Source of the DNA: JAJDFU01 sp964641965
GTDB taxonomy: Bacteria > Bacteroidota > Bacteroidia > Chitinophagales > Saprospiraceae
NCBI GenBank assembly: GCA_964641965.1
Contig: CAZXLD010000010.1
Location: 45,859-109,858 of the forward strand
DNA length: 64,000 nucleotides
Direction: 5' to 3'
The notes below the pieces were generated by a model that saw only the letters and a program-made list of their open reading frames with translations, was not told the origin of the DNA and did not search any database. The position numbers and the translations under genes are program-made. Shown piece after piece: positions 33,550-41,652 of this stretch; position 1 is the stretch's first letter, and each line of letters opens with the position of its first letter.

Positions 33550-33642
33550 GATCAGAAATTAGAACGTCAGGTTATTTAAAAAAGGAAGTAACGATTCATC
33601 GCCCTGTTGAATGCAAATTGCAGACTAGACGTTCTACAGTTA

Positions 33643-33656
33643 ATGATATTTGTCAG
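33643..33656 (-). promoter_or_regulatory. Weaker FNR-like site upstream of the Trx-Usp gene
   Basis: A-TGAT-ATTT-GTCA-G keeps TGA-N6-TCA with one mismatch between arms. Its centre is about 100 nt before the ATG at 33549. The expected -7 position holds GCAATTTG, which keeps TTTG but lacks TA. Supportive only beside the two better sites. Confidence 0.35.
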
Positions 33657-33828
33657 CCGAATTCTATTCTTTTCCTGAATTATGTTAGCGAAACACCTTG
33701 AGAACTTGAGCATTATGAGAATCAAGAGGCCTGAAAAAGAATTAGTTCCGTACCTTACTTTCCGGTCCAAAAACCCGCACTTGCCGATGTGGGTCATTTT
33801 TTAACCCAGCTAAAAACTTCCCCAACCC

Positions 33829-35499
33829 TTGGATCAACACCCGTCTAGATTTAATTCCTCCGAATATGAACTGTTATTAGATGCGGTATTTCGCTCAGCA
33901 ATTGACGGGATTATTGTCATTAATGCTGAGGGCACTATCGAAATGGTCAATCAAGCCGCTGCCAATCTGTTTAAGTATACTTCGGAAAACATGGTAGGTA
34001 AAAATGTTAGCCTGATTGTACCCTCTCCACATAAAGGCCAGCATGATCACTACATCAAGAGGTATTTACAAACCGGTGAGGCCAAGATCATAGGCATTGG
34101 ACGGGAAGTAGACGGGCTCCGAAAAGATGGAACGACCTTCCCCCTCCGCCTTTCCATCAGCGAATTGCACATCAATGGTGGTCGGAAATTCACCGGTATT
34201 GTACACGACCTGAGTGAGCAGAAAAAAGCGCAGGAAGCACTCCAAAAGGAAAAGGAGAGAGCCCAAACGTATTTTGACCTGGCCAATACAATGAATCTGG
34301 TACTTGACCCAAATGGTCGTATCGTTCAGATCAATAAACGGGCGCAACAATTCCTGGGGCGATCCGAGGCCGAATTAGTAGGGCAGGATTGGATGGATAC
34401 CTTTATTCCGGCTCCATTAACCAAGCCGGATATCGACTTTCCAGCAATGTCTGACCAAAGCAAACCTTTCGTCCCCTTTTTTGAGTCCAAAACCTATGAC
34501 CATCACCAAAACACCTACTTTTTCGCCTGGCATACCAATTTCCTCTACAACGACGCCGGGCATGTTGCCGGCTATATCCTCTCAGGTACTGATATAACGA
34601 AAAGGCGGTTGATGGAACTCGAACTGGAGGAACGCGTCAATCAACGAACCGAAGAACTTGCCAGCGCCGTAAACAAGCTTCTTTCCAGCAATCAAAAACT
34701 GGAATTTGAAATCCGGGAACGCAAAGCAGCAGTAGATGCCCTTCGGAAAAAAGAAATGGAGCTCCGGCAAGCATATGAAAAAGAAATGGAGTTGAGCCGG
34801 TTAAAATCCCGATTCGTTTCCATGGCATCGCATGAGTTTCGCACCCCCCTGGCTACTATTCAATCCTCTTCTGATTTAATTGAGGCATATGTGCAGACGG
34901 ATCAGCACCCCCAGCGACTAAAGCATTCCAGGCGAATTCGGTCGGCCGTAACCCACCTCAATAATATCTTGAATGATTTTCTCTCCCTGAGTCGCCTGGA
35001 AGAGGGCAGAATTCAAATGGAACCTGTTCGCTTTACCTTGACTGGTTTTTGCAAGGAGCTGATGGAAGAGCTAGATGGCATCCTAAAACCCGGTCAATCG
35101 ATTATCCACCCTACCCCTATTCCAGATGAGACGATTACCCTAGATAAAAAACTGCTTAAAAATATCCTGATCAACCTGCTTTCCAACGCCATCAAATACT
35201 CCCCAGAACAAGCGGACATTTCCTGTCAGATTACTTTGCAAAATGAAGAAATCTATCTGGCAGTGGAAGATCAAGGCATAGGCATACCGAAAGCGGATCA
35301 ACCGCATCTATTTGGCCGGTTTTTTCGTGCTCAAAATGTAGAGAATATAAAAGGAACGGGTTTGGGTCTGCATATCGTCAAGCAATATGTATCGTTGATG
35401 GGTGGAAAAATTGATTTTCGAAGTGAGGAAGGAGTAGGTACCCTTTTTATGATTTATCTTCCTCTTGAGCCGGACCCATCGGAATCAGCTGGTAATTGA
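33829..35499 (+). CDS. Soluble PAS-PAS histidine kinase, FixL-like oxygen-sensor candidate
   Basis: 556 residues from TTG 33829, the first start after an in-frame TAA. No membrane helix, so cytoplasmic. PAS1 (about 15-130) matches the FixL haem PAS: QHDHYIKRY gives H72 at the place of the haem-ligand His (H200 of B. japonicum FixL) and R78 for R206; KIIGIGR gives R92 for R220; spacing is identical, while FixL H214 is K86. A second PAS (about 150-265) and a coiled coil (LEERVNQRTEELASAVNKL) follow, then HisKA with SMASHEFRTPLATI (H335), N box NILINLLSNAIKYSP, EDQGIGIP and GTGLGLHIVKQYV. Its partner is the receiver-CRP fusion 129 nt downstream. Oxygen or NO sensing is inferred. Confidence 0.9.
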   Translation: MDQHPSRFNSSEYELLLDAVFRSAIDGIIVINAEGTIEMVNQAAANLFKYTSENMVGKNVSLIVPSPHKGQHDHYIKRYLQTGEAKIIGIGREVDGLRKDGTTFPLRLSISELHINGGRKFTGIVHDLSEQKKAQEALQKEKERAQTYFDLANTMNLVLDPNGRIVQINKRAQQFLGRSEAELVGQDWMDTFIPAPLTKPDIDFPAMSDQSKPFVPFFESKTYDHHQNTYFFAWHTNFLYNDAGHVAGYILSGTDITKRRLMELELEERVNQRTEELASAVNKLLSSNQKLEFEIRERKAAVDALRKKEMELRQAYEKEMELSRLKSRFVSMASHEFRTPLATIQSSSDLIEAYVQTDQHPQRLKHSRRIRSAVTHLNNILNDFLSLSRLEEGRIQMEPVRFTLTGFCKELMEELDGILKPGQSIIHPTPIPDETITLDKKLLKNILINLLSNAIKYSPEQADISCQITLQNEEIYLAVEDQGIGIPKADQPHLFGRFFRAQNVENIKGTGLGLHIVKQYVSLMGGKIDFRSEEGVGTLFMIYLPLEPDPSESAGN

Positions 35500-35628
35500 T
35501 CTTAGCCTTAGGTCTGTACCAGCTGAAAACAAGGACAAAATCCAAGATATAGGTATATTGCCTAATCCATTTTGATCCCTACTTTTAAACGGACTCAGCA
35601 ACAGCTGGAATAAAAAATTACAACTGGT

Positions 35629-36672
35629 ATGAATCGAATCCTGGTCATTGAGGACAATGAAGAAGTGCGTGAGAACCTGGTCGAAATACTTTCCCTTTCA
35701 GGCTATGAAGTGTCAGACGCTGCGAATGGCAAAATCGGGGTGGAACTAGCTGTGGCCCAACCCCCGGATCTTATCCTGTGCGATATCATGATGCCCGTAC
35801 TAGATGGATTCGGCGTGTTGAATATTTTATCAAAACGGCCTGCAACAGCAGCTGTACCCTTTGTATTCCTGACAGCAAAAACAGAAAAGGAGGACTTTAG
35901 AAGGGGGATGAACCTAGGTGCAGATGACTACATAACCAAACCTTTCTATAAGGATGAACTCCTTCAGGTGATCGAAACTCGCCTTCGCAAAAATGTTCAA
36001 CTCAAAAAGCAGTTCGATCGCACCGAAGCTGGACTCTCTGCGTTTATTGACGAAGCTCGGGGCTACAATCAAATGAAGAAACTTTCGGAGGACCGAAGGA
36101 CGAAAAACTTCAAAAAAAGAGAGATCATCTTTGAGGAAGAAGAGTACCCACGCTACCTATTTTTCATTCAGGAGGGAAAGGTCAAGGTTTTTAAAACCAA
36201 TGATGATGGTAAAGAATACATTATTTCCATTCACGGCAAAGGAGATTTTTTCGGCTACCTGGACCTGATCAAGGAAGATCGATATACAGAATCAGCTACC
36301 GCCATGGAGGAAACCAGGCTTAGCTTAATTCCCAAAGAAGATTTCTTCACCCTGCTCAACGGAAACCGGGACGTTGCTTCTCAGTTGATCAAAATGCTGG
36401 CCAACAATATGGTGGAAAAGGAGGAGCAATTGTTAAACCTCGCCTATAACTCGGTGCGAAGACGGGTTGCGAATGCACTCTTATACTTGATTGAGAAGGA
36501 AGGAAAACCGGAGGTCAGCATTCTGCGCGACGACCTTGCCCGCATTGTAGGCACTGCAAAGGAAAGCGTGATCCGGATGTTGACCGAATTTCGGGAAGAC
36601 GGGTACATTAAGATTGAAAGCGGAGTTATTCAGATCGTAGATCGACAAAAGTTGGAATCCATTCCTGGATAA
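35629..36672 (+). CDS. Response regulator fused to CRP/FNR-type transcription factor
   Basis: 347 residues. A full receiver domain (1-120) has the acidic pair ED near residue 9, phospho-acceptor D52 (ILCDIMMPVLDG) and K104 (YITKPFYKDE). After a linker comes a cyclic-nucleotide-binding-type barrel (about 165-250) whose phosphate-binding Arg-Ser pair is replaced (YTESATA), so cAMP binding is unlikely; no FNR iron-sulfur cysteines exist. The C-terminus is a Crp helix-turn-helix (about 278-330): RRRVANALLYLIE ... ILRDDLARIVGTAKESVIRML, with E312 and R316 at the DNA-contact positions of CRP E181/R185 and FNR E209/R213. In effect it is a FixJ receiver joined to a FixK. It should bind TGA-N6-TCA sites when phosphorylated by the upstream kinase (inference). 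Confidence 0.92.
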   Translation: MNRILVIEDNEEVRENLVEILSLSGYEVSDAANGKIGVELAVAQPPDLILCDIMMPVLDGFGVLNILSKRPATAAVPFVFLTAKTEKEDFRRGMNLGADDYITKPFYKDELLQVIETRLRKNVQLKKQFDRTEAGLSAFIDEARGYNQMKKLSEDRRTKNFKKREIIFEEEEYPRYLFFIQEGKVKVFKTNDDGKEYIISIHGKGDFFGYLDLIKEDRYTESATAMEETRLSLIPKEDFFTLLNGNRDVASQLIKMLANNMVEKEEQLLNLAYNSVRRRVANALLYLIEKEGKPEVSILRDDLARIVGTAKESVIRMLTEFREDGYIKIESGVIQIVDRQKLESIPG

Positions 36673-36690
36673 CCGCTTTTCTTATTTGGC

Positions 36691-37467
36691 TCAGTACAAG
36701 GCCATATCAAACCGCCAACGGTATTCCTTGGTCAGCGGATGGTCGGTCCCAAGCAGCCTGAATATAGCAATCGCTACTTTCCGTGGCAGCTCCTGGGAAT
36801 AATTCTTATCCGCCTGTGTGGCTTCAATCACACGAAGTATACCTCCCTCGAGATCTCCTTGGGAGAAAGCGCGTTGAGCTTTGTTCATAGCCAGCCCGGC
36901 TGGAGAATGATCGGTTTGATGCTCCATAAAGACCTGTATCAAACGAATATCTTCGGCTTCTTGTGATCCTTTTTCCCCCAATCGAATAGGGCTGACCAGA
37001 TTTGCAGCCTCCTCCGGTTCACTGAAAACCAATTGCCGGGCCAGAGCAATACGAGCTTCCGGCCAATCTGGATATTGAATCTGAAAGACACGGAGACTAT
37101 CTAGAGAATCTGTACCGTTTTCAATGGCTTCCAACAGGCTTTCCAGTTTTTCTTTACGTTCGTCAGGAAGATGTTCATCCAACCACTTCGCAATCTGGTT
37201 TCTGGGCAATGCCCCCGCAAATTCTGCAACCACATCCCCCTTTGAAAACAGCTTTACATTCGGAATACTTCGAATTCCAAAACGATTCGCTAAATCCTGA
37301 TTGGCTTCCGTATCTACCTTAACCAACTCCCAGCGTCCCTCTTGCTCATCAGCCAACTGCTCGATTACCGGTCCTAATACTTTACACGGACCGCACCAGG
37401 AAGCCCAAAAATCAACTACAACAGGTATTGAGTAGCTCCGCTCTATGACGTCCTTATCAAAGTTCAT
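36691..37467 (-). CDS. Thioredoxin-TPR protein of the CnoX/YbbN type
   Basis: 258 residues from ATG 37467 (an in-frame TTG at 37497 adds ten residues with no family match). The N-terminal thioredoxin domain has VVVDFWASWCGPCK (C25, C28), KVDTEANQDLANRFGIRSIP with the cis-Pro. Residues about 115-258 are helical, TPR-like, as in YbbN/CnoX (WPEARIALARQLV, AQRAFSQGDLEGG, VAIAIFRLLGTDHPLTKEY). In E. coli CnoX is a holdase that protects GroEL clients under bleach stress; here WCGPC suggests redox activity is kept. Convergent with the regulator gene, 18 nt apart. Confidence 0.88.
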   Translation of the reverse strand: MNFDKDVIERSYSIPVVVDFWASWCGPCKVLGPVIEQLADEQEGRWELVKVDTEANQDLANRFGIRSIPNVKLFSKGDVVAEFAGALPRNQIAKWLDEHLPDERKEKLESLLEAIENGTDSLDSLRVFQIQYPDWPEARIALARQLVFSEPEEAANLVSPIRLGEKGSQEAEDIRLIQVFMEHQTDHSPAGLAMNKAQRAFSQGDLEGGILRVIEATQADKNYSQELPRKVAIAIFRLLGTDHPLTKEYRWRFDMALY

Positions 37468-37695
37468 TCCCCAAAATTTAGGTTTTCTTGAAATCAAATA
37501 GGGGTGTTTGCTTTATTGCCCCATCCAATATCCAGAAAAGTATGCTCAACACAAGCTGGTTCATTTGCTTTTTCTATGAAAATTACTTGTAACGAGGCAC
37601 ACTTACACCGAATGCATTTTCATCAATTCGTATGCTGTATAAACACCCGTATGCTCTATTTGGATGGATTCACACTCACAAATCAGAAATTAATT

Positions 37696-38322
37696 ATGAA
37701 GATATTTACCCTTTGCGGAGTCTTGTTTTGGCTAACCACTTTTTCCTTGCAAGCCCAACACGAAACCCTATTCAATGATTGGCGGGATTTAGGTGCGTTT
37801 GGTGGACCCATAATGGAAATTGGAGCCATCAATGGACAAGTTGCCGCGTATTTCGGCGGTGGAGGCGCTATTTCCATGAGAAATATCTTTTTCGGTGGTT
37901 ACGGCCTGGGTAATAAATTTGCGGATTTCAACCTGGAGGAAGGGCCTGAGGCCGGTAGATACAATATTCGCCACAAACACGGAGGCCTTTGGTTCGGCTA
38001 TACACACAAGCCGCAAAAATTGTTTCACCTCTACAGTAGCCTTCGATTGGGTTGGGGAAATGCCCGGATTGAAAATGAGTTTAACTCCATTTCCGACCGC
38101 ATTTTTGTCATGACCCCGGAAATAGGAGCCGAGGTCAACTTGTACCGCTTTCTTCGCCTGGCAGCTACTTTTGGTTTTAGGTGGACCAATGGCGTTAGCA
38201 AATTACCCGGACTGAATAACAGTGACTTCAGCAGTCCAGTGGGCGTTCTTTCCTTGCGTATTGGAGGGTTTGGAGATTACAACTGGGATGATTGGGATAA
38301 CTGGGACCGCAATTGGGAGTGA
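37696..38322 (+). CDS. Outer-membrane beta-barrel protein, hypothetical
   Basis: 208 residues from ATG 37696. A longer frame reaches 37504, but its first 64 residues are not signal-like; MKIFTLCGVLFWLTTFSLQAQ is a good signal peptide. The mature part alternates aromatic and polar residues with Gly-rich turns (GGGGAISMRNIFFGGYGLG, HLYSSLRLGWGNARIENEF, LRLAATFGFRW), typical of a small beta-barrel. The end is an odd Trp/Asp/Asn run (YNWDDWDNWDRNWE). No specific family recognised. Confidence 0.72.
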   Translation: MKIFTLCGVLFWLTTFSLQAQHETLFNDWRDLGAFGGPIMEIGAINGQVAAYFGGGGAISMRNIFFGGYGLGNKFADFNLEEGPEAGRYNIRHKHGGLWFGYTHKPQKLFHLYSSLRLGWGNARIENEFNSISDRIFVMTPEIGAEVNLYRFLRLAATFGFRWTNGVSKLPGLNNSDFSSPVGVLSLRIGGFGDYNWDDWDNWDRNWE

Positions 38323-38496
38323 GAAATCCTGATCCCTATCCTAACTTAAAGCCGGCCTTCATTTCAAGCCAGATTCTTCGTTAGCAGGATCCTTTTTTGC
38401 CGAAAAATTGGACACTGCTTGCAGCGGGTTTGAACAAGCCATTACATCTCCAATGGTGGCTTTACCTTATCTTGAGCCCAATAAGCCGTTACAGGT

Positions 38497-39099
38497 ATGA
38501 CCACTTTTTATTTTTTCTCCAAAGCCATACACATAATTGGTTTTGTATCCTGGTTTGCAGGATTATTCTACTTGGGCCGAATGTTTGTCTACCATGTAGA
38601 GGCGAATGATTTTTCCGAATCGGAGGCAAACCTGTTCAAGTCCCAGTACAGCCTTATGCAGAGGCGGGCCTATCAGATTATTTGTAATCCAGCTATGATG
38701 ATTACCTGGATAGCAGGGCTGATCATGCTTGGCTTAGGCATTTGGCGGCCGGAAATTCCCAATTACCTGGATCCTAAGGTCGGCGTAGGAGGGTGGCTGC
38801 ATGCTAAGCTAATGCTGGTTGTACTCATGACCGTATATCACCTTTGGTGTAAACGTACGATCCGAAACCTGGAAGCCGAAAAGAAAACGTACAGCGACTT
38901 TCAGTTCAGGCTGCTCAATGAAGTTCCTACCCTCTTTCTGGTTTCCATCACATTCCTGGCTACCTTCGGACTTAGAGGTATACTCAACTATTTATACCTG
39001 TTTGGAGGAATGATCGCATTTATTGGATTACTTTATTGGGGAGCTCGCGCCTATAAAAAACGCCGGGAATCCCTGGCTCAAATAGGTCAAAACCCGTAA
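38497..39099 (+). CDS. hemJ: Protoporphyrinogen IX oxidase HemJ (UPF0093)
   Basis: 200 residues with four to five membrane helices. HIIGFVSWFAGLFYLGRMFVYH near the N-terminus, RAYQIICNPAMMITWIAGL, and WLHAKLMLVVLMTVYHLWCK carry the conserved His and Lys residues of HemJ. The enzyme oxidises protoporphyrinogen IX to protoporphyrin IX in haem synthesis, in the inner membrane. Alone here, with no other hem gene nearby. A haem supply would matter to the FixL-like sensor, but no regulatory link is visible. Confidence 0.85.
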   Translation: MTTFYFFSKAIHIIGFVSWFAGLFYLGRMFVYHVEANDFSESEANLFKSQYSLMQRRAYQIICNPAMMITWIAGLIMLGLGIWRPEIPNYLDPKVGVGGWLHAKLMLVVLMTVYHLWCKRTIRNLEAEKKTYSDFQFRLLNEVPTLFLVSITFLATFGLRGILNYLYLFGGMIAFIGLLYWGARAYKKRRESLAQIGQNP

Positions 39100-39159
39100 A
39101 TGCGAGGCCAACTCTTGGACTGAAAATGTTCTGCTCAAAAAAAATCTTGGATCTAATAA

Positions 39160-39462
39160 TCATTTGGAAGGACTCTGAAATACCAAAGCTCCGATCAGTC
39201 TACCCACAAGTCCTCCGATCCAGCCTCCAAACAAAAGCGCTACCAGCAGAACAGCAAATGCAGAAAGTAAGGGATATTTAAAGGCATTAAGCAAGAAAGA
39301 GGCAGCAATGGTGAAGTTTTCCCAAATTTGACCAATAGGTGCCCAGGTTGGCTCTGTAGGTAATTTTATTACCAGATGGGAAAAGAAAATCGCAACTAAC
39401 ATGCCGACGGAGGCTCCGGCAATCTTTCCGAATCGCTTAATTTTTAGCTTTGGGTCAGACAT
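39160..39462 (-). CDS. Small membrane protein, unknown
   Basis: 100 residues: basic N-terminus (SDPKLKIKRFGK), then hydrophobic helices (IAGASVGMLVAIFFSHLVI and YPLLSAFAVLLVALLF) and a Gly-rich end (GGWIGGLVGRLIGALVF). No family recognised. Convergent with hemJ. Confidence 0.62.
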   Translation of the reverse strand: MSDPKLKIKRFGKIAGASVGMLVAIFFSHLVIKLPTEPTWAPIGQIWENFTIAASFLLNAFKYPLLSAFAVLLVALLFGGWIGGLVGRLIGALVFQSPSK

Positions 39463-39571
39463 AGAAAGAGTTTTATCGGAACGCCATGGATAAGGTTAAG
39501 CGAGAAATAAACTCAAAAGTTGAGAGATTAAGCTTTATGCCGATAAATTTAATCAGGTAATCTGAAGCGGT

Positions 39572-40399
39572 ATGACAGTGTCAGGTCAACGGAACCCCAC
39601 CATCCATGTTGAGTCTTGGAGCGAGCTTCAAGAAGTATTGTACCACGATTCTTTTGCGTCTGAACTCAATCGTTTCCGTTCAAACTATGTTTATCGAGGA
39701 TTGGAAAATGTTCATTACGACCTCTCTACAAGTCTTAATCGATTGGGAGAATCCCACCTGGAAAGGCACCTTCTCCGTAATTTCCGCAAATATTCGCAAC
39801 TCGAGGAACAGAATAAATCCATTTGGAACTGGTTGGCAATAGCACAACATCACGGCCTTCCTACCCGATTACTGGACTGGACCTATTCACCATTTGTAGC
39901 GCTGCATTTTGCAACCAATGACTTTACCACTTTCAACCAGGACGGTATGATCTGGGCTATCAACTATTATGATGCCAAAAACTATCTTCCAGATCAATTG
40001 AAAGAAATTATCGACGATGAAGGCTCACATATATTTACTGCAGAAATGCTGGATAAAGCAGTAAGATCCCTGGATGAACTCAGGAGCCTTCGGAAAGAAG
40101 ATTTTGTTCTATTTTTTGAGCCTCCTAGCATGGACCAGCGTATTGTGAATCAGTACGCCCTTTTCTCCATGATGTCCAACCCCGATGTACTACTCAACCG
40201 TTGGTTAAACGGAATCAACATACGGCACTTTCGGATCATTATACCCAAACGGCTAAAGTGGGAGATCAGAGATAAGCTGGATCAATCCAACATCAATGAA
40301 CGCGTTCTTTTTCCAGGATTGGATGGGCTTGCCACTTGGCTCAAACGGCATTACCGGGACATAAGACGAGGAGGGGGCAAGCAGAGGGAGTTGTTGTGA
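39572..40399 (+). CDS. FRG domain-containing protein
   Basis: 275 residues, cytoplasmic. The FRG domain is clear: FRSNYVYRGL near residue 32, NWLAIAQHHGLPTRLLDWT and SPFVALHFATND near residues 90-115, and later MDQRIVNQYALFSMM. FRG domains occur alone and in phage-defence operons, but their activity is unknown. Here no nuclease, toxin or mobile gene is adjacent, so a defence role is not supported by context. Confidence 0.85.
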   Translation: MTVSGQRNPTIHVESWSELQEVLYHDSFASELNRFRSNYVYRGLENVHYDLSTSLNRLGESHLERHLLRNFRKYSQLEEQNKSIWNWLAIAQHHGLPTRLLDWTYSPFVALHFATNDFTTFNQDGMIWAINYYDAKNYLPDQLKEIIDDEGSHIFTAEMLDKAVRSLDELRSLRKEDFVLFFEPPSMDQRIVNQYALFSMMSNPDVLLNRWLNGINIRHFRIIIPKRLKWEIRDKLDQSNINERVLFPGLDGLATWLKRHYRDIRRGGGKQRELL

Positions 40400-40495
40400 A
40401 CACCCCAACTTTACCCTTGCTTTTCGAAGCATCTGAATTACTTTCTTTTTAGAATCATTTCACATCTTTAATGTACCTTATCATTGAGCCATCCT

Positions 40496-41470
40496 ATGGA
40501 AGCACAACATATGTTATCCCCATTGCTTACCCAGCCTTCTTTGGAGGATATCCGGGAAAGTCATTCTGCTATTCGCTCTTTCATCCATGAAACGCCGGTT
40601 TTGTCTTCAGAGCAGATCAATAAAATGGCAGAGGCGGATATTCATTTTAAATGTGAAAACTTTCAAAAGATTGGTGCTTTTAAGATGCGAGGAGCAGCCA
40701 ATGCGGCAGTTCGCTTGAGTCAGGAAGAACGACAGCAAGGCCTTTGTACCCATTCCTCTGGCAATCACGCCCAGGCAGTTGCCCGTTCAGCTCAACTGCT
40801 ACGCATACCCGCCTATATCGTGATGCCTGAAAATGCCCCCGCTATCAAACGCAGGGCTACCAGTGGATATGGAGCACAAATTATTCCTTGTGGCCCAACC
40901 CCTGCAGATCGGGAAGCTAAACTGGAGGAAGTGCGGCAAGAAACCAACGCCTACTTTATTCACCCATACAATGACTACAATGTAATTGGAGGTCAGGCTA
41001 CTGCGGCCCTGGAACTTTGGGAGCAAAAAGGACCTTTTGACTGTGTATTAGCCCCGGTTGGAGGAGGAGGTCTATTGAGTGGAACTGCACTTACTGTTAA
41101 AAGTCTGGATCCATCTTGTAAGGTTTACGGAGCGGAACCAAAACGAGTAGATGACGCCTTCAGGTCGTATCGAAGTGGCACCTTGCAGACTAACGATAGT
41201 ATTGACACCATTGCCGATGGTTTGCGTACTAATCTGGGCGACAAGACCTTCCAAATAATTTTGCAACAGGTAGATGGCATTTTCACCGTAGAAGAGACGG
41301 AAATCGTAAATGCTATGCGCTTGATATGGGAACGGATGAAAATTATTATCGAACCTAGTTGCGCTGTCCCGCTAGCAGCTGTGTTGAAAGCGCAAAAGCC
41401 TTTTAAAGGGAAAAAAATTGGGATTATTCTGACCGGCGGCAATGTAGACTTAGACCACCTTCCTTTTTGA
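40496..41470 (+). CDS. Threonine/serine dehydratase-family PLP enzyme
   Basis: 324 residues from ATG 40496 (TTG 40484 is a longer option). Fold-type II PLP enzyme with the lysine loop FQKIGAFKMRGAANA, THSSGNHAQAVA, the phosphate loop APVGGGGLLSGTAL and the C-terminal GIILTGGNVDLDHLPF. It lacks an ACT regulatory domain and matches catabolic threonine dehydratase, serine racemase and threo-3-hydroxyaspartate ammonia-lyase about equally. Reaction: removal of water and ammonia from a hydroxy amino acid to give a 2-oxo acid. Confidence 0.88.
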   Translation: MEAQHMLSPLLTQPSLEDIRESHSAIRSFIHETPVLSSEQINKMAEADIHFKCENFQKIGAFKMRGAANAAVRLSQEERQQGLCTHSSGNHAQAVARSAQLLRIPAYIVMPENAPAIKRRATSGYGAQIIPCGPTPADREAKLEEVRQETNAYFIHPYNDYNVIGGQATAALELWEQKGPFDCVLAPVGGGGLLSGTALTVKSLDPSCKVYGAEPKRVDDAFRSYRSGTLQTNDSIDTIADGLRTNLGDKTFQIILQQVDGIFTVEETEIVNAMRLIWERMKIIIEPSCAVPLAAVLKAQKPFKGKKIGIILTGGNVDLDHLPF

Positions 41471-41652
41471 GCTGATTCAGCATTTCATTTTCGGGAGTAC
41501 GGCACAAAAGAAAGCCCTGGCATGTAGCCAAGGCCTCTCCCAAATTATTGGTATGTAGATAGTAGTATAAACGCGATTATACTTGCGTTTTGAGTTGCTG
41601 TTTTAAAATGGGAAAAGCCTTGTTAGTAGTCTGTGGGATTCAACCGTTGGGA

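Noticed and set aside
37487..37496. TTGAAATCAA as a CRP/FNR-type site before the CnoX-like gene
   Set aside because: The half-sites are only 2 nt apart, not the required TGA-N6-TCA spacing.
39572..40399. Phage-defence island around the FRG gene
   Set aside because: Neighbours are HemJ, a small membrane protein and a PLP dehydratase; no effector or mobile gene is present.
41513..41590. Two hairpins (AAACGC/GCGTTT and a CCCTGGC-type stem) between the dehydratase and beta-helix genes
   Set aside because: Short stems with a bulge or large loop and no proper T-run; not called as terminators.
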